Positions 21,346 through 28,817 of a stretch of 64,000 bases of DNA are shown here, piece after piece (the stretch's first letter is position 1; each line of letters starts with the position of its first letter). Where the stretch lies: assembly GCF_008329565.1 (NCBI RefSeq), contig NZ_NPKT01000016.1:78889-142888 (forward strand), given 5' to 3'. Source of the DNA: Mycolicibacterium sp. P1-5. GTDB lineage: Bacteria > Actinomycetota > Actinomycetes > Mycobacteriales > Mycobacteriaceae. The position numbers were made by a program, and so were the translations under genes. The notes below the pieces were generated by a model. It had not been told where the DNA came from, did no database searches, and saw only the letters and a list, made by a program, of their open reading frames with translations.

Positions 21346-22985
21346 CGCGCCCGCCTGGCACGAGAAATGATGCTCGCCAACAGCACCGCGCCGACGACGG
21401 CCCCGGCGAAGATCAGCGCCACGTTGCGAGCCCGATGATCAGGCGCGACCGGCGGTGGCGGCGCCGACATCACCCGGGTCATCGAGCCAGGTGCCAACCG
21501 GTCACCGGGTGGCACGTTGAACGTCAGTGCTGCAACGGGGTCGACGACGCCGTAACCCACCTGATTGTCCACTCCGCGAGGCGGATTGTGCGCCGTCTGC
21601 AGAATGCGGTGGATGATCTGGTTCGCGGTCAGAGTCGGGTACTTGGCCCGCACCAGCGCCGCGACACCGGACACGTACGCCGCCGAAAAGCTGGTGCCCC
21701 AGAACGGCATGTTCCGCTCGCCGGGACGCACCGGCGGGTAGGCGTTGACCGGTCCCCCCGTCTGCGGCGAGAGACCCATGACCCCGACGCCGGGCGCGGC
21801 CGCGGCCACCCACGGCCCGGCCAGACTCTTGTTAATCGGCGCACCGGTGTTGTCGACCGCGCCAACCGAGAGCACGTAGTCGGAGAACCACGACGGCGAA
21901 GACACCGTCTTCACTTGATGCCAGTCCCGGGGGTCCGAGGTGTCCAGCGGATCGAATGACGGGTTCTGCGCGCAGCCGTCCTCGCCCTCGTTCCCGGCGG
22001 CAGCGACGATCACCGCGTCCTTGATCGTCGCCGCGTACCAAACCGCGGCACCGAGTGCGCGCTGATCCAGCGGGTCGGCAGCCGAGACGCAGGACGTCAC
22101 GCTGATGTTGATGACCTTGGCGCCCATGTTGGCGGCGTGCACGATTGCACTGGCCAGTGTGGCCACGGTGCCCGCTTTCTTGCGAGCCTCGTTGTCACCT
22201 GGACCCGGGTTCTCCGGCTCGTACGCCCGCGACGACTGCCGGATCGAGATCACCACCGCGTGCGGAGCCACCCCGGCGACCCCGTCCGGCGCTCCCGGTG
22301 GGGGTGGCGGTACCTCGGGATCTTCGGGACCGTTGGGGTCCGGGTCGCCCGGACCGGAGGACGGCTGGTCCGGTGGCGGCGGCGGTGGTGGCGGTGGGGG
22401 TGGCGCCGGTTTGGTCTCGGTGACCGTCACCGGGACTGGTGGGGGCGGCGGCGCGGGCGGCGCCGGCGGCGCGCCAGGCGGGGGCGGCGCGGCGACGGCC
22501 GGCGGCGGGCCGGCAGGCGGCGGGAAGGCCGGAGCCGGCGGCATCGGAGCCGGCGGTGGGCCGCCCTGCAGTGCGGCACCGATGAGCGAGGCGACGATCG
22601 TGCCGTGCGCATCGCAGTCCATCAGGCCGTCACCGCCCATGATGTAGTCGCCGCCGGGCACCACCGGTAGCCGCGGGCTGGGGTTGACCCCGGTGTCGAT
22701 CACCGCCACCGGTACCCCGTTGCCGGTCGAGTACTGCCACGCTTTGACGACGTTGAGCATCGCCAAGTTCGGCGCGGGCAGCGCCACGCTGGGGTCGGCC
22801 ACCGTGATGGTTCGGGCGCAGATGTTGCTCTGCCGCATCGGCTGATCCGGACGCGGTGGACCGTCCGGCGGAACCATCGACGGATCCACGGTGGGCGGCG
22901 GAATTGCTTGCGCTGCTGGAATATTGGCGATCAGACCGGTCAGCAGGATGACCGTCGTCGTCGCGGCGAACCGCTGTCCGATCAT
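21342..22985 (-). CDS. mycP2: ESX-2 mycosin MycP2 (subtilisin-like membrane-anchored protease)
   Basis: A 547-aa protease. It has a signal peptide (residues 1-27, ending AAQA), the catalytic triad Asp97 (AVIDTGVN), His127 (CDAHGTIV) and Ser432 (WGTSFSAAYVSG), oxyanion Asn332, and a C-terminal transmembrane helix (about 518-540) with a basic tail. Residues about 142-231, just after the His, form an almost pure Pro/Ala/Gly insertion much longer than in compact mycosins. Mycosins stabilise the ESX membrane complex and can trim substrates. ATG 22985 overlaps the eccD2 stop, which excludes the long upstream frame. The gene is translationally coupled to both neighbours. Confidence 0.94.
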   Translation of the reverse strand: MIGQRFAATTTVILLTGLIANIPAAQAIPPPTVDPSMVPPDGPPRPDQPMRQSNICARTITVADPSVALPAPNLAMLNVVKAWQYSTGNGVPVAVIDTGVNPSPRLPVVPGGDYIMGGDGLMDCDAHGTIVASLIGAALQGGPPPAPMPPAPAFPPPAGPPPAVAAPPPPGAPPAPPAPPPPPVPVTVTETKPAPPPPPPPPPPPDQPSSGPGDPDPNGPEDPEVPPPPPGAPDGVAGVAPHAVVISIRQSSRAYEPENPGPGDNEARKKAGTVATLASAIVHAANMGAKVINISVTSCVSAADPLDQRALGAAVWYAATIKDAVIVAAAGNEGEDGCAQNPSFDPLDTSDPRDWHQVKTVSSPSWFSDYVLSVGAVDNTGAPINKSLAGPWVAAAAPGVGVMGLSPQTGGPVNAYPPVRPGERNMPFWGTSFSAAYVSGVAALVRAKYPTLTANQIIHRILQTAHNPPRGVDNQVGYGVVDPVAALTFNVPPGDRLAPGSMTRVMSAPPPPVAPDHRARNVALIFAGAVVGAVLLASIISRARRAR

Positions 22986-24463
22986 CGCATTCTGACCCAG
23001 GTGAACAACCCGCCGATCCAGGCGGCCAGCGGGAACGCGGCCACGATCGCCGCCAGCTCCAGCCATTCGGCGACCATACGCACCAAAGGTGTGAACCGGG
23101 TGACCGGAACCAGCAGCGCCGCAGCCAAACCGGCACCGGCGAAGATCGCCGCGGCGACCGCACCCCACAACAGTGCCGCACCCGAATCGGCCGGCGCGTG
23201 CAGGACGTAGCGGATGACCCCGACGCACAGCGCGGCGGCGGCCCCCAGCACCAGGGCGACGGCCTGTCGCTTGTCCGCGAACGAGCGGCCGCGGCTGATG
23301 AAGATGAGCACGAACAGCCCGGCCAGCACGGCGGCGGCAATGCTCTTGCCCTGACCGGGCATCAGAGTTGCCCACACCGCGGCCGGCAGCGCGATCGCGG
23401 CGGCCACGCAGATGCCGGTGAGCACGCTGTTGGCCCGTCTTGCAGCCTCGCTGATGATCGCGCCCGTCGGAGTGGTGTCCGGATTCGGGTCGTCCTCGGC
23501 CTCGTCGTCGACAGGTGAAACGGTGTCGACCGGCAGTCCGTCGCTTCGGCGGAACAGGTCGCGCCCGGTGATGGAACCGAAGTGCGGCGGACGAATTCGC
23601 GCCGTCCACAGCGCAAAGGTCGGCGCGAGCGTCAGAAGGAGGAGCAGACCGATCAGCGCGCACATGCCCAGCCACTGAGCTGGGATCGGGTTCCACATCC
23701 GGGCGACACCCAGCAGGGCGCCGATGCCGCACAGAGTCACCACCGTCGCGGCGACCGTGACGTGGCGTCCGGTCATCGTGACCACGCCGGCGGTGAGCAC
23801 TGCGGCCGCGAGCGCGGCGATGAACACGTGCGCAGCCCCGACACCGCCGGGGGCCGCAGCCGCAAAGCCGAACGCCAACAGCGGGACGGCCAGCCATGCG
23901 AAGCCGCTCAGCAGATCTGCGCGCTGCGGCCACCAGCGCCACATCGAACCGGCGCCCACAGCGAGAAGCAGGCCGGTCACGGCCGTGACGATGGCCGGAA
24001 TCGCCGAATCGGTGTGCAGCCGGGTATGGACACCGAGCCCGAGTACAGAGAGCACCACCATCGCCAGGACCGCCATCGCGGTATGCGCGGCGGTCTCGGC
24101 GGTCACCGGAGCGAATAGTCTCTTGCCGACTCGGGCCAGGCCCGTCGACAGCGATTCGTACTGTGGCTCGAAGGACTCGCCCTCCTGTGCCGGGACCAGG
24201 ACCAGCGTGGCCCCGTCCTCGACACCGAGTTCGTCCAGCGTCTTGGTGACGTCCAGCCGAGTGCCGTTGGCCCGGTTCAGCTCATATGCAGTGCCGGGAT
24301 CGAGACCGGGCACGCCGCGGCGCTTGAGCTCTTCATTGAGCAGCTCAACGACGTTATCGATGAACACTTCGACCGGCACCGACGCCGGATAGACCTGGGA
24401 GACAAGGTGTTCGCCGCAGATCACCGCGACCGCGCAGCGAGCCGGAAACGAGACCTTGGCCAT
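22982..24463 (-). CDS. eccD2: ESX-2 membrane channel component EccD2
   Basis: A 493-aa protein. An N-terminal ubiquitin-like domain of about 100 residues (ARCAVAVICGEHLVSQVYPASVPVEVFIDNVV) is followed by about eleven membrane helices, which fits EccD. EccD dimers form the bulk of the transmembrane vestibule of ESX complexes. The ATG overlaps the stop of the MinD-like gene by one base and the stop overlaps the mycP2 start by four bases, so these are co-translated. All expected parts are intact. Confidence 0.92.
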   Translation of the reverse strand: MAKVSFPARCAVAVICGEHLVSQVYPASVPVEVFIDNVVELLNEELKRRGVPGLDPGTAYELNRANGTRLDVTKTLDELGVEDGATLVLVPAQEGESFEPQYESLSTGLARVGKRLFAPVTAETAAHTAMAVLAMVVLSVLGLGVHTRLHTDSAIPAIVTAVTGLLLAVGAGSMWRWWPQRADLLSGFAWLAVPLLAFGFAAAAPGGVGAAHVFIAALAAAVLTAGVVTMTGRHVTVAATVVTLCGIGALLGVARMWNPIPAQWLGMCALIGLLLLLTLAPTFALWTARIRPPHFGSITGRDLFRRSDGLPVDTVSPVDDEAEDDPNPDTTPTGAIISEAARRANSVLTGICVAAAIALPAAVWATLMPGQGKSIAAAVLAGLFVLIFISRGRSFADKRQAVALVLGAAAALCVGVIRYVLHAPADSGAALLWGAVAAAIFAGAGLAAALLVPVTRFTPLVRMVAEWLELAAIVAAFPLAAWIGGLFTWVRMR

Positions 24464-25494
24464 CAGCGCGGCCTATCGGCGTCCGGGATGTACTTGTCGG
24501 CCAATGCAGCAGTGATCTCGAACAACCGCAGCCGAGTTTTCTTCTGCAGCTCGTGCTGTGCGTCGATGATGCCGCCCTTGGCCAGATGTGGGTCGTAGGG
24601 CATGAATTCGACGGAGGCGCCGGACTGGCTGAACCGCTCGGTCAGATACTTGCGCGCGTCGGAGTCGTAGTTGTTGCGGCTGTCGTTGAGGATCACCATG
24701 CTGCGCGACACCAGCTCGTGGTAGCCCAGCGAGCGCAACAGGTCGATGGACCGGGTCACCGGCAGCGACGTGTCGGCGGTGAGTCCCGACACGAACACCA
24801 GGGTGTCGCACGCGTCGAACACCGCCTTCATGACGGGGTGCTCGAGATCGTCGGCGGTGTCGACCAGGATCACGTTGTGGGTGCGACGCAGCCGCGACAG
24901 CACGCCGGTGAACATCGCAGGTACCAGCGGGCGGGGCTGGTCGGACGCGCGGTTGCCCGCCAGCACATCGAGCCCGATCTGGTTCTGCCCCAAGTGCTCT
25001 CGGATGTCGGCGTAGCCCTGGACATCGGTGTCGTTGAGGACAGCCGAGTAGTCACCCGGCGGCGCCTCGTCGATACGGCCTGCCAGCGTTCCGAAGCCGG
25101 GTGCGGCGTCGATGGCCACCACGTTCTCCGGCCGACATTCCCGGAGAACCGCGCCGACACTGGCGGTCATCGTCGTCTTGCCGACGCCGCCTTTGCCGGA
25201 GACGAAGCCGATCACGTACTGCTTGCGGATGTGCCTGCGGATCCGTTCGCGCAGTTCGCGATAGTGCCGCTCGCCGGGTGACTCACCGAGGTTGATGGTT
25301 TTGAACGAGGCGTTGTAGATGAACTTGCGCCACCCAGAACCCGGCGGGATCTTGCGCGGCGCCACCATGTCCGAGATGCGCAGGGTGCCGGACACGGAGT
25401 CGGAGTGTCCACGGTGGTGTGCACCGAAGCTTTCGCGACCGACCGGATCGCGAGGGTCGGCGGAACGCGGTGGTTCGTTCCAGGGATTGGTCAC
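24463..25494 (-). CDS. ESX-2-associated MinD/ParA-like ATPase (Rv3888c-like)
   Basis: A 343-aa protein. A hydrophilic start leads to the linker GWRKFIYNASFKTINLGES and a MinD-type ATPase with deviant Walker A KGGVGKTT (about 101-108), then VVAIDAAPGFGTLA and VILVDTADD. This gene sits between espG2 and eccD2, exactly where Rv3888c lies in M. tuberculosis ESX-2. It is a paralogue of the ATPase at 13817-14869. Suggested roles for such proteins in ESX systems include localisation or regulation, but none is proven. GTG 25494 is immediately after the espG2 stop with no gap. Confidence 0.86.
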   Translation of the reverse strand: MTNPWNEPPRSADPRDPVGRESFGAHHRGHSDSVSGTLRISDMVAPRKIPPGSGWRKFIYNASFKTINLGESPGERHYRELRERIRRHIRKQYVIGFVSGKGGVGKTTMTASVGAVLRECRPENVVAIDAAPGFGTLAGRIDEAPPGDYSAVLNDTDVQGYADIREHLGQNQIGLDVLAGNRASDQPRPLVPAMFTGVLSRLRRTHNVILVDTADDLEHPVMKAVFDACDTLVFVSGLTADTSLPVTRSIDLLRSLGYHELVSRSMVILNDSRNNYDSDARKYLTERFSQSGASVEFMPYDPHLAKGGIIDAQHELQKKTRLRLFEITAALADKYIPDADRPR

Positions 25495-26328
25495 CTAGAC
25501 AACCTTTCTGTGCGAGTACCACTCGTCTTCTGCGGGCAGTCGGCGAACCATCTTCAACACCGCGGACGCGATGTTGGCGGCTGACCCGGGCGAAATGATC
25601 ATCCACGATTTTTCACCGCGCGTGACGTGTTCGGACACCAGCCTGCCGTGCGGGGTGTCCATGATGGTCACCGCCCCCGGCTCGATGTGCGAACGTGCGG
25701 GCCCGCCGGTTACACCGGACTGGATGGCCACCACCGATGCCTGCGCCGACCGGTCGGTGTCGGCGGCCGTCGTCAGCATGGTGACCTGGTCACTGTCGAA
25801 CCTCCGGTCGAGCAGAAAGGTTCGCAAGCTCGCCTGATCGTGCACGGCGGCAAGCAGTTCAGGGACGTCGAGAGTGACCGGCCGCAACGACGCCGGCTTC
25901 ATCTCGCCGCAGAGCCGCTCGATCTGTGAGTTGATCAGCATGCCGGCCGACTCTTCAGAACTCGCGGTACCCACGCCGGACATCCGCACCAGGATTCCAT
26001 TGCGTTCCAACGCAACCCACCACTGGGCGAAGCGCGCCAGCAGGACGCGTTCCGGTTCTGAGCCATGCGCGGGCGTCTGGGCATAGAACAGCAGGGCAAC
26101 ATCCCGGCGGGACAAAACAGTCAGCCATTCCAGCACCGCCTCGTCGACGCGCCCTGCGCCGGTGACGACACCCGCTGCGCGCAGCTCGGCGGCGATGGGA
26201 TGCGCCAGAGCCATCTCCGCGGTCTCGACACTGGGCAGATGTGGCCGAAGGCCGAGTTCTGGTGCCACTACTTCGATGCCGGACAACACCTGCAGGACCC
26301 ACAGGCCGTCCACTGTCGTCGTCAACAT
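25495..26328 (-). CDS. espG2: ESX-2 secretion chaperone EspG2
   Basis: A 277-aa cytoplasmic protein with the EspG start (TTTVDGLWVLQVLSGIEVVAPELGLRPHLPS) and later segments typical of the family (PHGRLVSEHVTRGEKSWMIISPGSAANIASAV). EspG binds the tip of PPE proteins and keeps PE-PPE pairs soluble for their cognate ESX system. Here the cargo should be PE36-PPE69 from the same operon. It is separated from esxC by 80 bases that contain a strong hairpin (26367-26389), so its level may be lower than that of the Esx proteins. Confidence 0.9.
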   Translation of the reverse strand: MLTTTVDGLWVLQVLSGIEVVAPELGLRPHLPSVETAEMALAHPIAAELRAAGVVTGAGRVDEAVLEWLTVLSRRDVALLFYAQTPAHGSEPERVLLARFAQWWVALERNGILVRMSGVGTASSEESAGMLINSQIERLCGEMKPASLRPVTLDVPELLAAVHDQASLRTFLLDRRFDSDQVTMLTTAADTDRSAQASVVAIQSGVTGGPARSHIEPGAVTIMDTPHGRLVSEHVTRGEKSWMIISPGSAANIASAVLKMVRRLPAEDEWYSHRKVV

Positions 26329-26366
26329 ATCTTTCCCCGAATATGCAACGTCCCAGACAGACAGCA

Positions 26367-26389
26367 GGGGCGCACCGACCGTGCGCCCC
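26367..26389 (-). terminator. Strong stem-loop between esxC and espG2, possible attenuator
   Basis: The nine-base arms GGGGCGCAC and GTGCGCCCC are perfectly complementary with a five-base loop, 19 bases after the esxC stop. No long T-run follows on the minus strand (TGCTGTCTGTC). It may be a partial terminator or an RNA-processing or stability element that makes esxD-esxC mRNA more abundant than the downstream espG2-eccA2 mRNA. The effect is inferred. Confidence 0.55.
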
Positions 26390-26408
26390 CACCGGCTGGA
26401 AACGTCGG

Positions 26409-26693
26409 TTAGAAGAGGTTGCCCATCTGGAGGTCGGTCTGATGCGCGCTGTCGTTCACGTTGCTGATCGTCGTGCCGTGCTGGTTCATCGTGTCGATGA
26501 GTCCCTGTAGGCCCTGCAGCATCTGCATCTGGGCCTCGTGGAACGAGCCCGCCGCAGCGCCCTGGAAGAAGTCGGCAATTGCGTTGGTGCGCTGCAGGAT
26601 ATCGTCGTGGATCTCCATGAGCTGAGCTGATCGCTGGCCGACGTCGGAGGCGAAATCGGCGACGCCGCCGTGGTTGTACGTGATGTTGTCCAT
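26409..26693 (-). CDS. esxC: ESX-2 WxG100-family protein EsxC
   Basis: A 94-aa secreted helical-hairpin protein. The start DNITYNHGGVADFASDVGQRSAQL and the ending close to GLF match my memory of M. tuberculosis EsxC. The turn reads DFFQGAAAGSF, so the usual Trp of WxG is replaced, as in EsxC itself. It should pair with EsxD, whose gene lies 30 bases upstream, to form the secreted heterodimer. A good ribosome-binding site (AAAGGGA) precedes ATG 26693. A hairpin follows the stop. Confidence 0.9.
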   Translation of the reverse strand: MDNITYNHGGVADFASDVGQRSAQLMEIHDDILQRTNAIADFFQGAAAGSFHEAQMQMLQGLQGLIDTMNQHGTTISNVNDSAHQTDLQMGNLF

Positions 26694-26723
26694 GATGAGG
26701 TCCCTTTCGTAGGTGGTCTGGGG

Positions 26724-27029
26724 TCAGGCGTTCGCGGCGAAGCTGGTGAGGCTGTGAGCGGCGTCGGCCTCGTGCTGCTCCATCATCGAAGCCGCCTGGC
26801 TCAGGCCGTGGGCCAGGCGCGTGCCGCCGGTGATCGTCTGCTGCAGGTCGTGATTGATCTGCGCGGCGGTGTTCACCGATGCCAGCTGGGCCTGCCCACC
26901 CCAGACCGCGGAGCCCAGACCTTCGTGGTGGCTGAGGTAGCCATTGGCGATAGCCGTGGCGTGCTCGAGGGCCGATTCGATGGCCTGCTGGGTGCTGCGC
27001 AGCACCTCCGGTGTGACGACGAGTGTCAT
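26724..27029 (-). CDS. esxD: ESX-2 WxG100-family protein EsxD
   Basis: A 101-aa helical hairpin with WGG at the turn (LGSAVWGGQAQLASV). It is the CFP-10-like partner of EsxC. The C-terminal tail (MMEQHEADAAHSL) lacks the tyrosine of the YxxxD/E export signal, so targeting may rest on another feature or on a diverged motif. The ribosome-binding site AAGGGAGAA is a few bases before ATG 27029. A 126-base gap separates it from PPE69 and could hold an internal promoter. Confidence 0.88.
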   Translation of the reverse strand: MTLVVTPEVLRSTQQAIESALEHATAIANGYLSHHEGLGSAVWGGQAQLASVNTAAQINHDLQQTITGGTRLAHGLSQAASMMEQHEADAAHSLTSFAANA

Positions 27030-27155
27030 GTGCTTCTCCCTTTGCTGATTGAGTCCGGGTTGGTGATGTGTTGTCGAGTATCGAGTGAGGGTGGACCAGC
27101 TGTCACTTCACCCACTGGCAAACGTTGACGGACGCACCCCCTATTGACGATGGCG

Positions 27156-28397
27156 TTAACTGAGTCGCGAATCGCGCTGCGGATCATGCCCGACGACGAC
27201 CTGCGCGCGCGCAACGTCGTCTTTGCTGTTCTCCCCTTTGCCCTGGCCGAGCATGCCCGCACTTGCGGGTGACATCGGCATCCCGCCGCCACCCATCGGC
27301 GACGCGGTCGGACCACGAACTTCGGCGGCGCTCAGCAGGCCGGTCTTCAGCGACATCGGCCGGCCGGAGTTCTCCGGAGCAAAGCTGCTCGTCGGCCGCG
27401 TGTAGCTCGTCAGGCCCGCTCCTGGCATACCGCCGCCGCCTCCGCCGCCAATACCTCCGCCGGCGCCACCACCGCCAATACCGCCGGCCCCGCCGGCGGG
27501 CGCACTGGCCTTTACCAGGTCAGCGGCCGGCATCGCCGCATCAGCACCTTTCATCCCGCTCATCAGGCCGCCGAGTTGGCCCATCATCGACTGCGGGAGG
27601 CTCGACAGGCCCTGGAAGGCCTGCATCGGCGCCTGGAACATGCCCATCAGCGGCTGCATGGCGCCCATCGCCGCCTGCATCGGCTGCATCATCATCGAGC
27701 TCATCTCACCGCCGGCGGCGGCAGGCGCGGAAGCCGTCTGACCCGCCATCTGGGTGACCTGACCGCTGCCCTGCGTGGCCGCCTGCATGCCGGTCGTCCC
27801 CGCGGCCTGGGCGACTGCCGCCGCAGCGGACGCGCCCGCCGCCGGCGAGGCGCCCAGCGGTGCCAGCGGAGGCGGGACCGCCAACGCCGCGACGAGGGCG
27901 GCCAGCGCCGCGCCGTAGGCCGCGCCTGCACCGGAGTTGTGCGGCCAGTGCTCGCCGTAGTACTCGGTGTCCAGCGCGACGATCGCCGGGGTGAGCGCAC
28001 CGAGGACGGCTGGGTTGATTCCCACGTCAGCGGCCTGCTCGGTGCGATTGGCAATAGAGACTTCCGCCGGGATCATCGACGACACCGCGGTCTCGTACGC
28101 GGATACCGCGCTCGCGGCGATCGGCGGCTTTTCCTGCACCCACCCGGCCAACAGCTGCAGCGCAGTGTTGAGTCCGGTGACCGCCGTCATCGAACTCATC
28201 CCGCCGATGCCCTCAAAATTCAGCGAGGTGACGGCGGTGTTCAGCTGCGACATAGAGAAGGCCAGCTCATTGCTGCCCATCAGCGCCTGCCAGGCGGCGC
28301 CGCTGGCCATCGTCGTCGCCGTACCGCCCGCCCCCGGCCCTATGAGCCGGAGGTAGTTGGTTTCAGGCGTCGAACACGGCCATGCGGGATCTGCCAT
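27156..28397 (-). CDS. PPE69: ESX-2 PPE-family protein PPE69
   Basis: A 413-aa protein. The N-terminal helical PPE domain starts DPAWPCSTPETNYLRLIGPGAG, so the signature Pro-Pro-Glu is Thr-Pro-Glu here, as I recall for PPE69. The middle is rich in Ala and Met (SSMMMQPMQAAMGAMQPLMG), followed by a Gly-rich stretch (GIGGGGAGGGIGGGGGGGMPG) and a polar tail. It should form a heterodimer with PE36, whose gene ends four bases upstream, and be chaperoned by EspG2. The coding region ends with an unusually basic and acidic mix (KGENSKDDVARAQ). Confidence 0.87.
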   Translation of the reverse strand: MADPAWPCSTPETNYLRLIGPGAGGTATTMASGAAWQALMGSNELAFSMSQLNTAVTSLNFEGIGGMSSMTAVTGLNTALQLLAGWVQEKPPIAASAVSAYETAVSSMIPAEVSIANRTEQAADVGINPAVLGALTPAIVALDTEYYGEHWPHNSGAGAAYGAALAALVAALAVPPPLAPLGASPAAGASAAAAVAQAAGTTGMQAATQGSGQVTQMAGQTASAPAAAGGEMSSMMMQPMQAAMGAMQPLMGMFQAPMQAFQGLSSLPQSMMGQLGGLMSGMKGADAAMPAADLVKASAPAGGAGGIGGGGAGGGIGGGGGGGMPGAGLTSYTRPTSSFAPENSGRPMSLKTGLLSAAEVRGPTASPMGGGGMPMSPASAGMLGQGKGENSKDDVARAQVVVGHDPQRDSRLS

Positions 28398-28401
28398 CGA
28401 T

Positions 28402-28701
28402 CTAGAGGGCTAAAGCCGTGTTATTGAGGACGTCGGTGGCCGTGTAGGTCGCTGCCGCCAGCTCCTGGGCGCCAGCGAACATGCCGCGATTCGCCAGGTG
28501 CTCGGTGGCAGTAGTGACGTATGAGGCCCCTGCGGCATTGAGGGCCGCAGCGAACTGTGCGGAATCCAGATCCGCGCCCATCGGCAATACACCCATCAGC
28601 GCCTCCGAGGCGGCCGAGGTTGCGGCGCCCATTTCTGCGCTGAGGCTCGTCTCGGTTGTTGCAGATGTCGAGACAGCGGCCGCATTTACATTCAAAACCA
28701 T
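28402..28701 (-). CDS. PE36: ESX-2 PE-family protein PE36
   Basis: A 99-aa PE protein: two helices, no long C-terminal domain, and the export motif YTATD (YxxxD, Tyr86-Asp90) near the C-terminus, as expected for a PE-type secretion signal. ATG 28701 has GGGAGGAG upstream. The longer frame is not PE-like. It lies four bases before PPE69, its likely partner, and 116 bases after eccC2. The start lacks a literal Pro-Glu, as in several ESX-2 PE proteins, so identity rests on fold, motif and position. Confidence 0.84.
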   Translation of the reverse strand: MVLNVNAAAVSTSATTETSLSAEMGAATSAASEALMGVLPMGADLDSAQFAAALNAAGASYVTTATEHLANRGMFAGAQELAAATYTATDVLNNTALAL

Positions 28702-28817
28702 GTTGCTCTCCTCCCGGTAATCACAGGCGTACCTGCGATCTTGCCTCATACTAGAGTGTGCTGGCGACCTAAGGCTACTTATGTCTTTGCAAACGCAGCT
28801 AATTCGCTGGCGGTCGC

